A stretch of DNA of 6,542 bases from NCBI GenBank assembly GCA_965369945.1, contig CBDUST010000267.1, positions 1 through 6,542 of the forward strand. The letters are read 5' to 3'. The position numbers and the translations under genes are program-made. The number at the start of each line of letters is the position of its first letter. Positions within the stretch are counted from its first letter, which is position 1. Below the pieces are notes generated by a model. It searched no databases. It saw nothing but the letters and a program-made list of their open reading frames with translations, and was not told the origin of the DNA. Shown in pieces: positions 1 through 5,388 of the stretch. The DNA comes from JADFNO01 sp965369945 (lineage in GTDB: Bacteria > Planctomycetota > Phycisphaerae > Phycisphaerales > SM1A02).

Positions 1-18
1 TCCGTTGCGGATTGCTCG

Positions 19-136
19 CAGGCTGGGATCGATTACACTTGGCTTAGGGTGCGTGCAAGTGCCACAACGCAGAAGGCCTTGACAATAGGAGGGCGCGATG
101 GTAAACGGTTTGGCTAGTGTAATCGATCCCAGCCTG
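19..136. repeat. Perfect 21-bp inverted repeat with 76-bp loop
   Basis: Arms 19-39 and 116-136 are exact reverse complements; the left arm contains GGGATCGATTACACT and the right AGTGTAATCGATCCC. No target-site duplication flanks them, so a small transposable element is not supported. In RNA the arms would make a long stem closing a loop that contains the ribosome binding site of the 29-codon ORF. The right arm also overlaps one side of a second hairpin (132-173), so the two cannot form together. Confidence 0.8.
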
Positions 137-187
137 TGGATGTTTTTCGCAACAAGACGAAAGATTCACAGGCAACGCTTTGGCTGA
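98..187 (+). CDS. Possible 29-codon leader ORF
   Basis: A short ORF (MVNGLASVIDPSLW... ending RQRFG) begins at ATG 98, five bases after a strong AGGAGG at 87-92. Nothing in the peptide is recognisable, and it has no run of one amino acid as in classical amino-acid attenuators. Its codons cover the right arm of the 21-bp inverted repeat and the hairpin at 132-173, so a translating ribosome would disturb both structures. It could be a regulatory leader peptide, the broken start of a lost gene, or chance. A TTGACA at 79-84 lies just upstream but has no good -10 at standard spacing. The main support is the ribosome binding site. Confidence 0.25.
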   Translation: MVNGLASVIDPSLWMFFATRRKIHRQRFG

Positions 188-266
188 AATGCCAAGGGGC
201 TATCCTCGCCAATGCCGCGAGGCGACCGCTGCAGCTCTGGGTAACCCCCGGACCTGTGGCTTTTTT
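132..266 (+). ncRNA. Candidate structured RNA / attenuator ending in a T-run
   Basis: GCCTGTGGA (132-140) pairs with TTCACAGGC (165-173), and after a two-base bulge TTTTTCG (143-149) pairs with CGAAAGA (158-164), giving a 16-pair hairpin with two wobbles. CACAGG (167-172) can instead pair with CCTGTG (253-258), which leads directly into GC and six T (261-266). That closing stem would enclose hairpins at 178-197 (CTTTGGC/GCCAAGG) and 204-222 (CCTCGC/GCGAGG). With the 21-bp repeat at 19-39/116-136 this makes a chain of competing pairings, the usual layout of attenuators and riboswitches. It matches no riboswitch class that I know, and no gene clearly lies just downstream. All pairings were read by eye and not folded. 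Confidence 0.3.
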
Positions 267-349
267 GACGGAGCAACCGGCCGTAATGCCTAAACGCAGT
301 GCGGCCAACTTTATTGTTCCATCCCACCCGGCGCATCCCCGTTCATTCA

Positions 350-372
350 CCGCGACCACTGGTCGCGGTTTT
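350..372 (+). terminator. Terminator-like hairpin
   Basis: CCGCGACC (350-357) and GGTCGCGG (361-368) form a perfect 8-bp GC-rich stem with a three-base loop, followed by four T (369-372). The T-run lies on the plus-strand side only. No clear gene ends just upstream, so it may terminate a transcript from the leader region at 1-270. Confidence 0.45.
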
Positions 373-392
373 GCATGTCACCCCCTCTGCGT

Positions 393-419
393 CCGCGGCG
401 ACTCCGCGGTGAGTTTTTT
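393..419 (+). terminator. Second terminator-like hairpin
   Basis: CCGCGG (393-398), a five-base loop and CCGCGG (404-409) form a 6-bp stem. TGAG follows, then six T (414-419). The four-base gap before the T-run is longer than in a good intrinsic terminator. With the hairpin at 350-372 it could make a tandem plus-strand stop. Confidence 0.35.
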
Positions 420-510
420 CATCTTTTTTCGCCCGAGGACCAAAAACGGCATCGCCAGCGCGCACCCTGATTGCCGTTGGCCCCTTTATAGAGGAACGTT
501 TTTTGAGAAC

Positions 511-538
511 CAATGGCCAACACCCAACCACCAACTAC
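511..538. repeat. Four-unit degenerate heptamer tract
   Basis: Four consecutive 7-base units read CAATGGC, CAACACC, CAACCAC and CAACTAC, sharing CAA at positions 1-3 and C at position 7. Short tandem heptamers of this kind occur in intergenic DNA of several environmental bacterial groups. No function can be assigned. Confidence 0.55.
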
Positions 539-540
539 CC

Positions 541-609
541 GCGGCATCCCTGGCGCGCACAAACTAATCCCTACCCGGCCCAAGAGCTCGTGCGCGCCAG
601 AGTTGCCGC
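541..609. repeat. Imperfect 20-bp inverted repeat (69-nt stem-loop)
   Basis: CTGGCGCGCAC (550-560) is exactly complementary to GTGCGCGCCAG (590-600). GCGGCA (541-546) pairs with TGCCGC (604-609), with three bases between on each side of which one pair matches, so 18 of 20 positions pair around a 29-base loop. No T-run follows on either strand, so it is not an ordinary terminator. It could be a lone palindromic mobile element or a structured transcript. Confidence 0.65.
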
Positions 610-656
610 ACTCGCTGACCACCCCTCTCTCCACGCTCCTTACCCACATTTTGAAA

Positions 657-686
657 CTCCGTGGCTCTCCGTGGCCCTCCGTGTTT
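657..686. repeat. Three-unit decamer tandem repeat
   Basis: Three 10-base units read CTCCGTGGCT, CTCCGTGGCC and CTCCGTGTTT. The core CTCCGTGG (complement CCACGGAG) resembles dispersed CACGGAG-type tracts I associate with intergenic DNA of Planctomycetes, Verrucomicrobia and relatives. That association is from memory. No coding role is apparent. Confidence 0.55.
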
Positions 687-905
687 GACTCTTCATTGAT
701 CCAATTCCTTCGTCCCAATCAGTGTCCATCACTGTACATCTGTGGTTCCTTCCCCTCCCAGTTCCGCGTCCGTTATCGGACAGGCAGGTTGGGCGCTCAC
801 AAATCGGTAGAGATCGATCGGTCTAAGCCGAAGGGCGATCATCGGTGTGGTGATGGTTCGGCTCCGCGAAGGGCCGGTCGCCGCGCCAATTACGAGGACC
901 GAGCC

Positions 906-1739
906 ATGGAACTGCTCGCATCGTCGAATCGTGGTGGACCGCTGAAGTGCCTCAAAGCCAATGTGAACGCGGACCGCGGCTGTCGAATGCCCGTTGCGCT
1001 CGTCGCGGTCTCGATCAGTGCGCTACTTGCAACGGGATGTGTGTCCCTCGACGCCCCGCCAAGCCCGTTTGGTTCGGTCGGGCCGGTTGATCTTGAGCGA
1101 TCATCAAGTAGCGAGGACTTGTCGCTTTACATTGGGAGTGTTGGGGACACGTTCTCGGCCTTGATCGGCGCCGCCAGTGTACGAAGCAGTGGCACCCGCG
1201 AGACCTTCTTCGAACCAAGGGCGCCGCTCAATGGGCCGGTGGTTGCGAACCGAGCATTGTCGGTGTCGGACAATCGAGCCTGGCAATTCGCGCCGAACGA
1301 TTCAGTTACGGCGACGCCGATCTCAGTTGCAGTTGATTTAGATCCGACGGGTTTTGACCCTCATTCTTGGATGTTTCCAACGGACCTTCTTGCGGAACCC
1401 GATCCTGCGGCGGAGTCTGAGGTGGAGCTGGCGGACGCGCGAGTTTTCCTAGTTGATGCACGGCCGTTGCTCATTGCGCCGACCAGAACGCTGGTTTCGC
1501 CGATGCTCAGTTCGACGACAACGACTACCTATCGGGATGTGTGGCAAGGTGTGATGAAAGCGACCGCGGTCGGTTTCCTAGCTGTGGTGCTGATGGTTCC
1601 TGTAGGCTGCTCATTCGCGGCCGGGGTTGTGTGTACTCAACCACGGGCCGGCCCGAGACGACGTCGCGCGATACGACAGGGGTCAGGTCGGTTCTTGGCG
1701 GGTCTGAGCCGAGCGATTGCGAACGTTCCAGCACATTAG
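906..1739 (+). CDS. Predicted lipoprotein with C-terminal membrane segment
   Basis: Unrecognised 277-aa protein. The N-terminus has basic residues (K14, K17, R24, R27), a hydrophobic stretch (about 29-43) and the lipobox LATGC with Cys45, which predicts export and lipid attachment. Residues 46-215 are acidic and Ser/Thr-rich with no known domain. A second hydrophobic segment at about 219-243 (beginning MKATAVGFLAVV) is followed by four arginines at 251-254, suggesting a cytoplasmic C-terminal tail. ATG 906 is chosen because GAGGA lies at 894-898, seven bases upstream. GTG 963 and ATG 987 also lie in frame, but ATG 987 would remove all positive charge before the signal. The second segment itself resembles a lipoprotein signal (VPVGC, Cys235), so an internal start at 1554 is possible. 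The gene ends 15 bp from the converging small membrane-protein gene. Confidence 0.6.
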   Translation: MELLASSNRGGPLKCLKANVNADRGCRMPVALVAVSISALLATGCVSLDAPPSPFGSVGPVDLERSSSSEDLSLYIGSVGDTFSALIGAASVRSSGTRETFFEPRAPLNGPVVANRALSVSDNRAWQFAPNDSVTATPISVAVDLDPTGFDPHSWMFPTDLLAEPDPAAESEVELADARVFLVDARPLLIAPTRTLVSPMLSSTTTTTYRDVWQGVMKATAVGFLAVVLMVPVGCSFAAGVVCTQPRAGPRRRRAIRQGSGRFLAGLSRAIANVPAH

Positions 1740-1754
1740 CGCGTGACGGGATTT

Positions 1755-1946
1755 CTACTCGTTCGCCGAGGCGTCATCATCGACGTTTGGTTTGTGATCA
1801 GCCTTGTCCTCGGTCGATGAAGCCTCCTGCGCTTCAAGGCCGCGCCAGACGAACCATCCGATGGCGAGCATGCCTCCGGTGGCAAGGATCACAAGCAGGA
1901 AATTGATCATACAGCGAGGAGTATACGCGATAGGCCGATGTGTCAT
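1755..1946 (-). CDS. Small single-pass membrane protein
   Basis: 63-aa protein with one clear hydrophobic helix (about 13-34, INFLLVILATGGMLAIGWFV) and a soluble acidic tail (about 38-63, rich in Asp, Glu and Ser). The ATG at 1946 overlaps the stop of the upstream cysteine-rich gene as ATGA, a usual sign of translational coupling. An internal ATG at 1910 gives a 51-aa form that starts directly at the helix, but it has no better ribosome binding site. With an uncleaved N-terminal anchor the tail could face either side, since the flanking charge gives only weak guidance. It is unrecognised by sequence. Its place as last gene after the globin and the cysteine-rich protein suggests a membrane partner of that cluster. 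Confidence 0.65.
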   Translation of the reverse strand: MTHRPIAYTPRCMINFLLVILATGGMLAIGWFVWRGLEAQEASSTEDKADHKPNVDDDASANE

Positions 1947-2569
1947 GCAGCGTCGAGCTGTTGGAGCATCTCGTGGGCGAGCCGCCCCAAGTGGTTTGGG
2001 AGTATGTTGGCGATTCGATGCAAGTCTCGTTGTAAGCGGGACAGAACTTTGCTTGAACTCTCGGGTAGCAACTCGGGCTTGACGATGAACATAGCCGTTG
2101 AGCCGTCAGCGCTATACGGCGCGAGCGTCACCTGCCATGGTGCGGAGAGATCCCGGCCGGTTCGCAGCTGCGTGAGGTGCTGCGCCAACAGCTCAGGGTA
2201 CACTACGGACGAGGAGTAGAACCAGACCTCCGGAAGTTTGTGTATCTGACCGCCGTCGTCGTGCATGTGCCCCTCACATGACCAGCACGGCTGGATGACG
2301 CGGACCACGTTCATGCTATAGACCAAAGGTAGAACGTTCGGCTCGATCGGATGTTCCTGCGGTTCTGACGAGAGGACGTACATCGCCTGCGGACATGCCG
2401 GCGAACAACCACAACAACACGTGCGAGACTTCTTGGCGCACGAGCATGGGATATCGCAGCCGGGGCATGGTCGCTGCTGTTTGTCAGTCGGCTGGGCTAA
2501 CAGCAATCGCAGATCCATACCGCGCTGTGCCCGACGGTTGTCGTCGTCTCGAAAGCTGTTGATGTGCAT
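1943..2569 (-). CDS. Cysteine-rich conserved hypothetical protein
   Basis: 208-aa protein with eleven cysteines in two groups: nine at 35-59 (CPGCDIPCSC, then CCCGC and a further Cys59), and two in PCWSCEGH (Cys95, Cys98, His101). This density and the CxxC spacings suggest bound metal, either zinc or an iron-sulfur cluster; which one cannot be told. Residues 110-208 are an ordinary soluble alpha/beta-looking region with no known domain. There is no signal peptide, so a cytoplasmic location is likely. The start at 2569 is chosen because GGAG lies seven bases upstream; an extension to 2629 has no such site. It lies 140 bp downstream of the globin on the same strand and overlaps the next gene by four bases. 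The pattern resembles an uncharacterised family I recall from environmental genomes, without a known function. Confidence 0.8.
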   Translation of the reverse strand: MHINSFRDDDNRRAQRGMDLRLLLAQPTDKQQRPCPGCDIPCSCAKKSRTCCCGCSPACPQAMYVLSSEPQEHPIEPNVLPLVYSMNVVRVIQPCWSCEGHMHDDGGQIHKLPEVWFYSSSVVYPELLAQHLTQLRTGRDLSAPWQVTLAPYSADGSTAMFIVKPELLPESSSKVLSRLQRDLHRIANILPNHLGRLAHEMLQQLDAA

Positions 2570-2646
2570 TGCAGGGCTCCGATCGATACCGGCTGGATCC
2601 GATAGGGAACGAGCGATGCACGGGCTCAAATGCCCGCACGCTCAAT

Positions 2647-2686
2647 GGCGGCGCCGCGACACATTCTCAGTGTCTTGGGCGCCGCC
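2647..2686 (-). terminator. Strong hairpin after the globin gene
   Basis: GGCGGCGCC (2647-2655) and GGCGCCGCC (2678-2686) are exact reverse complements. Inside them GACAC (2658-2662) pairs with GTGTC (2670-2674). It lies 23 bp past the globin stop. No T-run follows on the minus strand, so it may be a Rho-linked terminator, an RNA stabiliser of the globin transcript, or a partial barrier between globin and cysteine-rich genes. Confidence 0.45.
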
Positions 2687-2709
2687 TCGGCTCTTCGCAC
2701 AATCGCTCC

Positions 2710-3150
2710 TTAGGCGGCGGCCTGCTGTCCGGGCTTGGCCAGTTCGGCCTTGTGACCTTCGAGCATGACCGACGCGACGAAGTCCAGTGCACCGGTCCAA
2801 TCGCTCGTGAGCTGGTCGTTCCATTGACTCCCGGCCATGTCCTTCATCACGCCGACCAGCGTGTCGCGGACGATCGGATAGTGTTCCGGCTGCGTCTTGT
2901 AATGAACGTGTTTTGCGCCGAGTTGCTTGAGCGGCTCTGCCAGTTTCTCAGGCGTGCGAAGATTCTTCACGACTAACTGAATCGCGGCCAACAGCTTCTT
3001 CTTCTGCTCGGACATCTCGCTGGGGAACATCGGGCGAACGCCCGGGTTCTTGGCGAACAGATTCCCATAGAAACGATCCACGAGTTCTTCAGCTCGCGGG
3101 GCGAGCAGATTGAAACTCGCTTCCAACCGTTCGATAACTGCATTATCCAT
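2710..3150 (-). CDS. Single-domain bacterial globin (Vitreoscilla haemoglobin-like)
   Basis: 146-aa haem protein of the flavohaemoglobin-type globin family, close to the 146 residues of Vitreoscilla haemoglobin (VHb). Visible family residues are Tyr28 in FYGNLF (B10), Phe42 in MFP (CD1), probably Gln49 (E7), the proximal His81 in LGAKH (F8), and Tyr91 in EHYPIV; helix G/H follows to about residue 133. There is no FAD/NAD reductase domain, so it is not a full flavohaemoglobin. Such globins bind oxygen and nitric oxide in the cytoplasm, with roles in oxygen delivery or NO removal; which applies here is not shown. The start is firm: AAAGGAGG precedes it with a ten-base spacer. It is the first gene of the leftward cluster, and no separate reductase gene is visible nearby. 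Confidence 0.95.
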   Translation of the reverse strand: MDNAVIERLEASFNLLAPRAEELVDRFYGNLFAKNPGVRPMFPSEMSEQKKKLLAAIQLVVKNLRTPEKLAEPLKQLGAKHVHYKTQPEHYPIVRDTLVGVMKDMAGSQWNDQLTSDWTGALDFVASVMLEGHKAELAKPGQQAAA

Positions 3151-3505
3151 GGCGGGCCATCCTCCTTTACTGTCCGGTTTCGTGGGCTGTCTTCTCTCCG
3201 GTAGAGCCGACAGGCATCGCGGACGTACCGATGTCCATCGAACCGTTTGATATGGCTGCTTGCGACACTCTTTTCGTGGACGTCGAATCGATGTGAAGCG
3301 ACCACATCTGTGTCGAGCAGGTAGCGCTCAGCTGTTGGTGAAGGTCCACATCGCCGATTGCACTTGGTTAGCGGACATGCGTGCCCTGTCCATCCGTCCC
3401 GGCTCTATGCCGAGTTGAGGGCATCCCACTCACGTTGATATGCAGTTGGGGACCCTTTCCTGCATCACGCCATCACCGATCCGGCCTGTTATCATCGCCC
3501 CCTAC
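3151..3505. promoter_or_regulatory. Divergent intergenic region with CGATGT dyads
   Basis: This region must hold the promoters of the globin (leftward) and the nucleotidyltransferase-HEPN gene (rightward). Repeated CGATGT/ACATCG-type half-sites occur: the dyad CGATG-tc-CATCG at 3229-3240, GATGTG (3290-3295) facing CACATC (3303-3308), and CACATCG at 3347-3353. They could be operator sites. No convincing -35/-10 pair, FNR box or NsrR box was found. GATTGCACTTGGTTAG at 3356-3371 resembles the sequence at 31-47. Confidence 0.3.
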
Positions 3506-4435
3506 GTGAAGACTTCGCTGGACCATCTTCCGCCCGACAAGCAGGATGACATCGCGCGCATTGTCCTGCTCATCCGCAAGTTCGTCGCCGAAGCACGCGA
3601 AAAGGATCCAAATCTTGGCGGGGGGTCCGGGAAAGGGGGGATCCAAAAAATCATCCTCTTCGGTTCGCACGCGCGCGGCGACTGGACCTTTGATAGCTAC
3701 ATCGAAGACGACATCACCTACGAGTACGTCTCCGATTACGACATCCTCATCGTCACCGACGATTCGACGCTGCCCATGCACGATGACATTTGGGACAAGG
3801 TCCGTGACCGCTTCGCCACCGGCCGCCCATCGCACGGCCCGGACTCAGCTGAACTCTCACTCATCGTCCACACCATCAAAGAGGTCAACAGTGCCGTCGA
3901 GGACCGCAGATACTTCTTCATGGATGTTGTGCGCGACGGCGTGCTGCTGCACGATGCCCCCGGAAGCGCCCCCTTCGCCGAGCCGCGCGAACTAACACCT
4001 CCGGAAAGGAAAGAGCGTGCACAAGAGGAGTTTGATCGGTGGTTTGCGAAATCGCAGGGTTTCTACAAAGCGTTTGACTTCATGCTCGGTGAGAATGATC
4101 TCAACATTGCTGCGTTCCAACTTCATCAGGCAACCGAAAGTCTCTATATCACCGCGTGTATGGTTTTCACTGATTACCGCCCGAAGGTCCACGATCTTTA
4201 CAAGCTGCGCAAGCGCGTCGGCGCATACGACAGACGCTTACTAAAAGGCTTCGCCTTCCACACTCCCGAGCAGAAACGATTATTCAAACTATTAGCTGAC
4301 GCTTACGTCCACGCTCGCTATACGAAGACGTACACGATCACGAAGGAAGAACTCGATTACCTCGCCGAGCGCGTCCGCAGACTCCAAGCGATCACCGAAG
4401 AAGCATGCCGCGAGCAGATCGCGACACTCGCATGA
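3506..4435 (+). CDS. Nucleotidyltransferase-HEPN fusion protein
   Basis: 309-aa cytoplasmic protein with two domains. The first (about 45-150) is a minimal-type nucleotidyltransferase with GSHARGD at 53-59 and the metal-binding Asp78/Asp80 in SDYDILIV, the hallmarks of DNA polymerase beta-like enzymes. The second (about 180-295) is a HEPN domain, including FQLHQATESLY, the KVHDL segment and ARYTKTY at 270-276. In separate-gene MNT/HEPN systems such as MntA-HepT, the transferase modifies the HEPN toxin with AMP; here both are one chain. The usual HEPN RNase R-x4-6-H is not seen in ARYTKTY, so RNase activity is doubtful. GTG 3506 is chosen because KTSLDHLP looks like the family N-terminus. ATG 3440 would add 22 residues, and neither start has a clear ribosome binding site. 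It is followed ten bases later by a second HEPN-like gene. Confidence 0.88.
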   Translation: MKTSLDHLPPDKQDDIARIVLLIRKFVAEAREKDPNLGGGSGKGGIQKIILFGSHARGDWTFDSYIEDDITYEYVSDYDILIVTDDSTLPMHDDIWDKVRDRFATGRPSHGPDSAELSLIVHTIKEVNSAVEDRRYFFMDVVRDGVLLHDAPGSAPFAEPRELTPPERKERAQEEFDRWFAKSQGFYKAFDFMLGENDLNIAAFQLHQATESLYITACMVFTDYRPKVHDLYKLRKRVGAYDRRLLKGFAFHTPEQKRLFKLLADAYVHARYTKTYTITKEELDYLAERVRRLQAITEEACREQIATLA

Positions 4436-4445
4436 GGTGGAATAG

Positions 4446-5045
4446 GTGATAAGTGAGCCCGATCCAGAAACACTGCCCGATGACGAGGTCGTCTGCCGAA
4501 TAGTCCGCCTTACCGAAGGGCTTAATGATTTCTGGTCAAACCCTTTTGGCTGGGCGCCAGAGGATGCTGCGAATCTACTCAAGAAATCCCGCCTGGATAG
4601 ATACGCCTCGCTGTCGCGATGCCTTGCACTGTGGAGTAGCGGCTCGAGTTGGCCTGATGAGAATGGAGCACTCATTCTGGCTTGGGTAAATTTGGGTGCT
4701 CTTGTTGAAGGAACTTTGAAGCTGTTCCTCGCCGTGTACTACGACGAATATTCATCCGATCCTCAAGCGTATCAAAGTAGTAAAGGGAAACTGATTGATC
4801 CTGATGCCCTAGCGCTAGAGCAATTACGACAGTTCTTGACCAAGCGCGATCTACTGACATTAGAGTGTCGCGACTTTGTCAAGTCGATGCAGTCTTGGCG
4901 GAACGGAATTCACTTCTTCAAGGATCGCGAGATTGGCTCATTCAGAGAATATCAGGATGCAGTGCGGCAGTATCTTTGCTTTCTACGAACCGTTCGAGAT
5001 CACCTTCCTTATCCTGGCGATCATTTGGCACCTTCGGAAATGTAG
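4446..5045 (+). CDS. HEPN-like hypothetical protein
   Basis: 199-aa, largely helical, soluble protein of unknown exact family. The likely active segment is SWRNGIHFFKDREIGSF, with Arg152, Asn153 and His156. R-N-x-x-H followed by an aromatic patch and DREIG resembles HEPN-type RNase motifs (R-polar-x2-4-H), though the spacing is one shorter than the commonest form. A hydrophobic helix with LVEGTLKLFL (about 76-98) probably packs in the helical bundle rather than crossing a membrane. GTG 4446 has GAGGTGG just upstream and lies ten bases after the fusion gene's stop, so the two are very likely co-transcribed. It could be a toxin controlled by the upstream transferase, or an accessory HEPN protein. 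Its stop lies five bases before the first 93-bp palindromic element. Confidence 0.7.
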   Translation: MISEPDPETLPDDEVVCRIVRLTEGLNDFWSNPFGWAPEDAANLLKKSRLDRYASLSRCLALWSSGSSWPDENGALILAWVNLGALVEGTLKLFLAVYYDEYSSDPQAYQSSKGKLIDPDALALEQLRQFLTKRDLLTLECRDFVKSMQSWRNGIHFFKDREIGSFREYQDAVRQYLCFLRTVRDHLPYPGDHLAPSEM

Positions 5046-5049
5046 GGCC

Positions 5050-5142
5050 GGGTGCCACACAGCATCCCAAAGGGTGCTGTGTGCGGTATGGGGAGCGACG
5101 GAGTTCTTCACACATCACGCTGCGCGATGATGTGTGGCACCC
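5050..5142 (+). repeat. REPIN-like palindromic element, copy 1
   Basis: A 93-bp element opening GGGTGCCACACA and closing TGTGTGGCACCC, which are complementary. Inside are two hairpins: CACACAGCA-T-CCC / GGG-TGCTGTGTG (5056-5083) and CACACATCA-CGC / GCG-A-TGATGTGTG (5109-5136), each with a three-base loop and one bulged base. CACACA of the first hairpin could also pair with the outer TGTGTG, so the whole can form one long stem or two hairpins. It differs from copy 2 at about 8 positions and from copy 3 at about 7. All lie in the spacer except one in the first loop. It sits at the ends of two converging genes. Confidence 0.92.
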
Positions 5143-5387
5143 GACTTCTGAGTCATGCCGGAGTGGAATTCGCGCCTTGGGACATTGCGTCGCCCATATC
5201 CTGATCGACCGCACAGTACATCCAGCCCGGTTAGCGTGATGATCGCTGCGGTAACGAACGCTACTGCAGGAAGTGAGTTCACAGAAAATACGTGGGCAGT
5301 AACGACGATCGGTTCTGCGCTTATCGCGATCAAACAACCGGCCGTCTTGACAACGGGGTGGGCAAAGTCGATTGAAGTCGCTTCCAT
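5115..5387 (-). CDS. Small two-helix membrane protein ending inside a repeat
   Basis: 90-aa protein with two hydrophobic stretches (about 12-33 and 38-59) separated by a short turn, then a basic tail (RSGYGRRNVPRR), suggesting a helical hairpin in the inner membrane with a cytoplasmic C-terminus. It is otherwise unrecognised. ATG 5387 lies one base after the stop of the 147-aa gene, so coupling is likely. A start at 5411 inside that gene is possible. The last eight residues (GATHHRAA) and the stop codon are read from palindromic element copy 1, so the original C-terminus was probably replaced when the element arrived. Confidence 0.55.
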   Translation of the reverse strand: MEATSIDFAHPVVKTAGCLIAISAEPIVVTAHVFSVNSLPAVAFVTAAIITLTGLDVLCGRSGYGRRNVPRREFHSGMTQKSGATHHRAA

Positions 5388-5388
5388 C

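Larger units (their letters stand above)
188..905. other. Gene-poor stretch with hairpins and tandem repeats
   Basis: No reading frame here looks coding. The open frame running through it from 513 is Pro/Ser/Arg-rich, has no recognisable domain, and is best read as chance extension upstream of the lipoprotein gene at 906. The stretch instead holds two terminator-like hairpins, a heptamer tract, an imperfect 20-bp inverted repeat and a decamer tract, listed separately. A further small dyad, GTCCG-ttat-CGGAC, lies at 768-781 with no evident partner gene. Confidence 0.6.

Noticed and set aside
19..136. Miniature transposon (MITE)
   Set aside because: No target-site duplication flanks the inverted repeat, and alternative pairing with downstream sequence explains it better.
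132..266. Cyclic-di-GMP (GEMM) riboswitch
   Set aside because: The GGGTAACC segment near 239-248 and a CGAAAG were suggestive, but the conserved GGACGCAAAGCC core is absent.
541..609. Integron attC site
   Set aside because: There is no proper RYYYAAC/GTTRRRY core pair and no extrahelical bases of the usual kind, and no gene cassette next to it.
513..905. Long open frame upstream of the lipoprotein start
   Set aside because: The translation is Pro/Ser/Arg-rich with no domain and crosses tandem repeats and a stem-loop. The ribosome binding site supports ATG 906 instead.
3440..3505. ATG 3440 as start of the nucleotidyltransferase-HEPN gene
   Set aside because: The extra 22 residues do not resemble the family and no ribosome binding site precedes that ATG; GTG 3506 begins at the expected KTSLDHLP.
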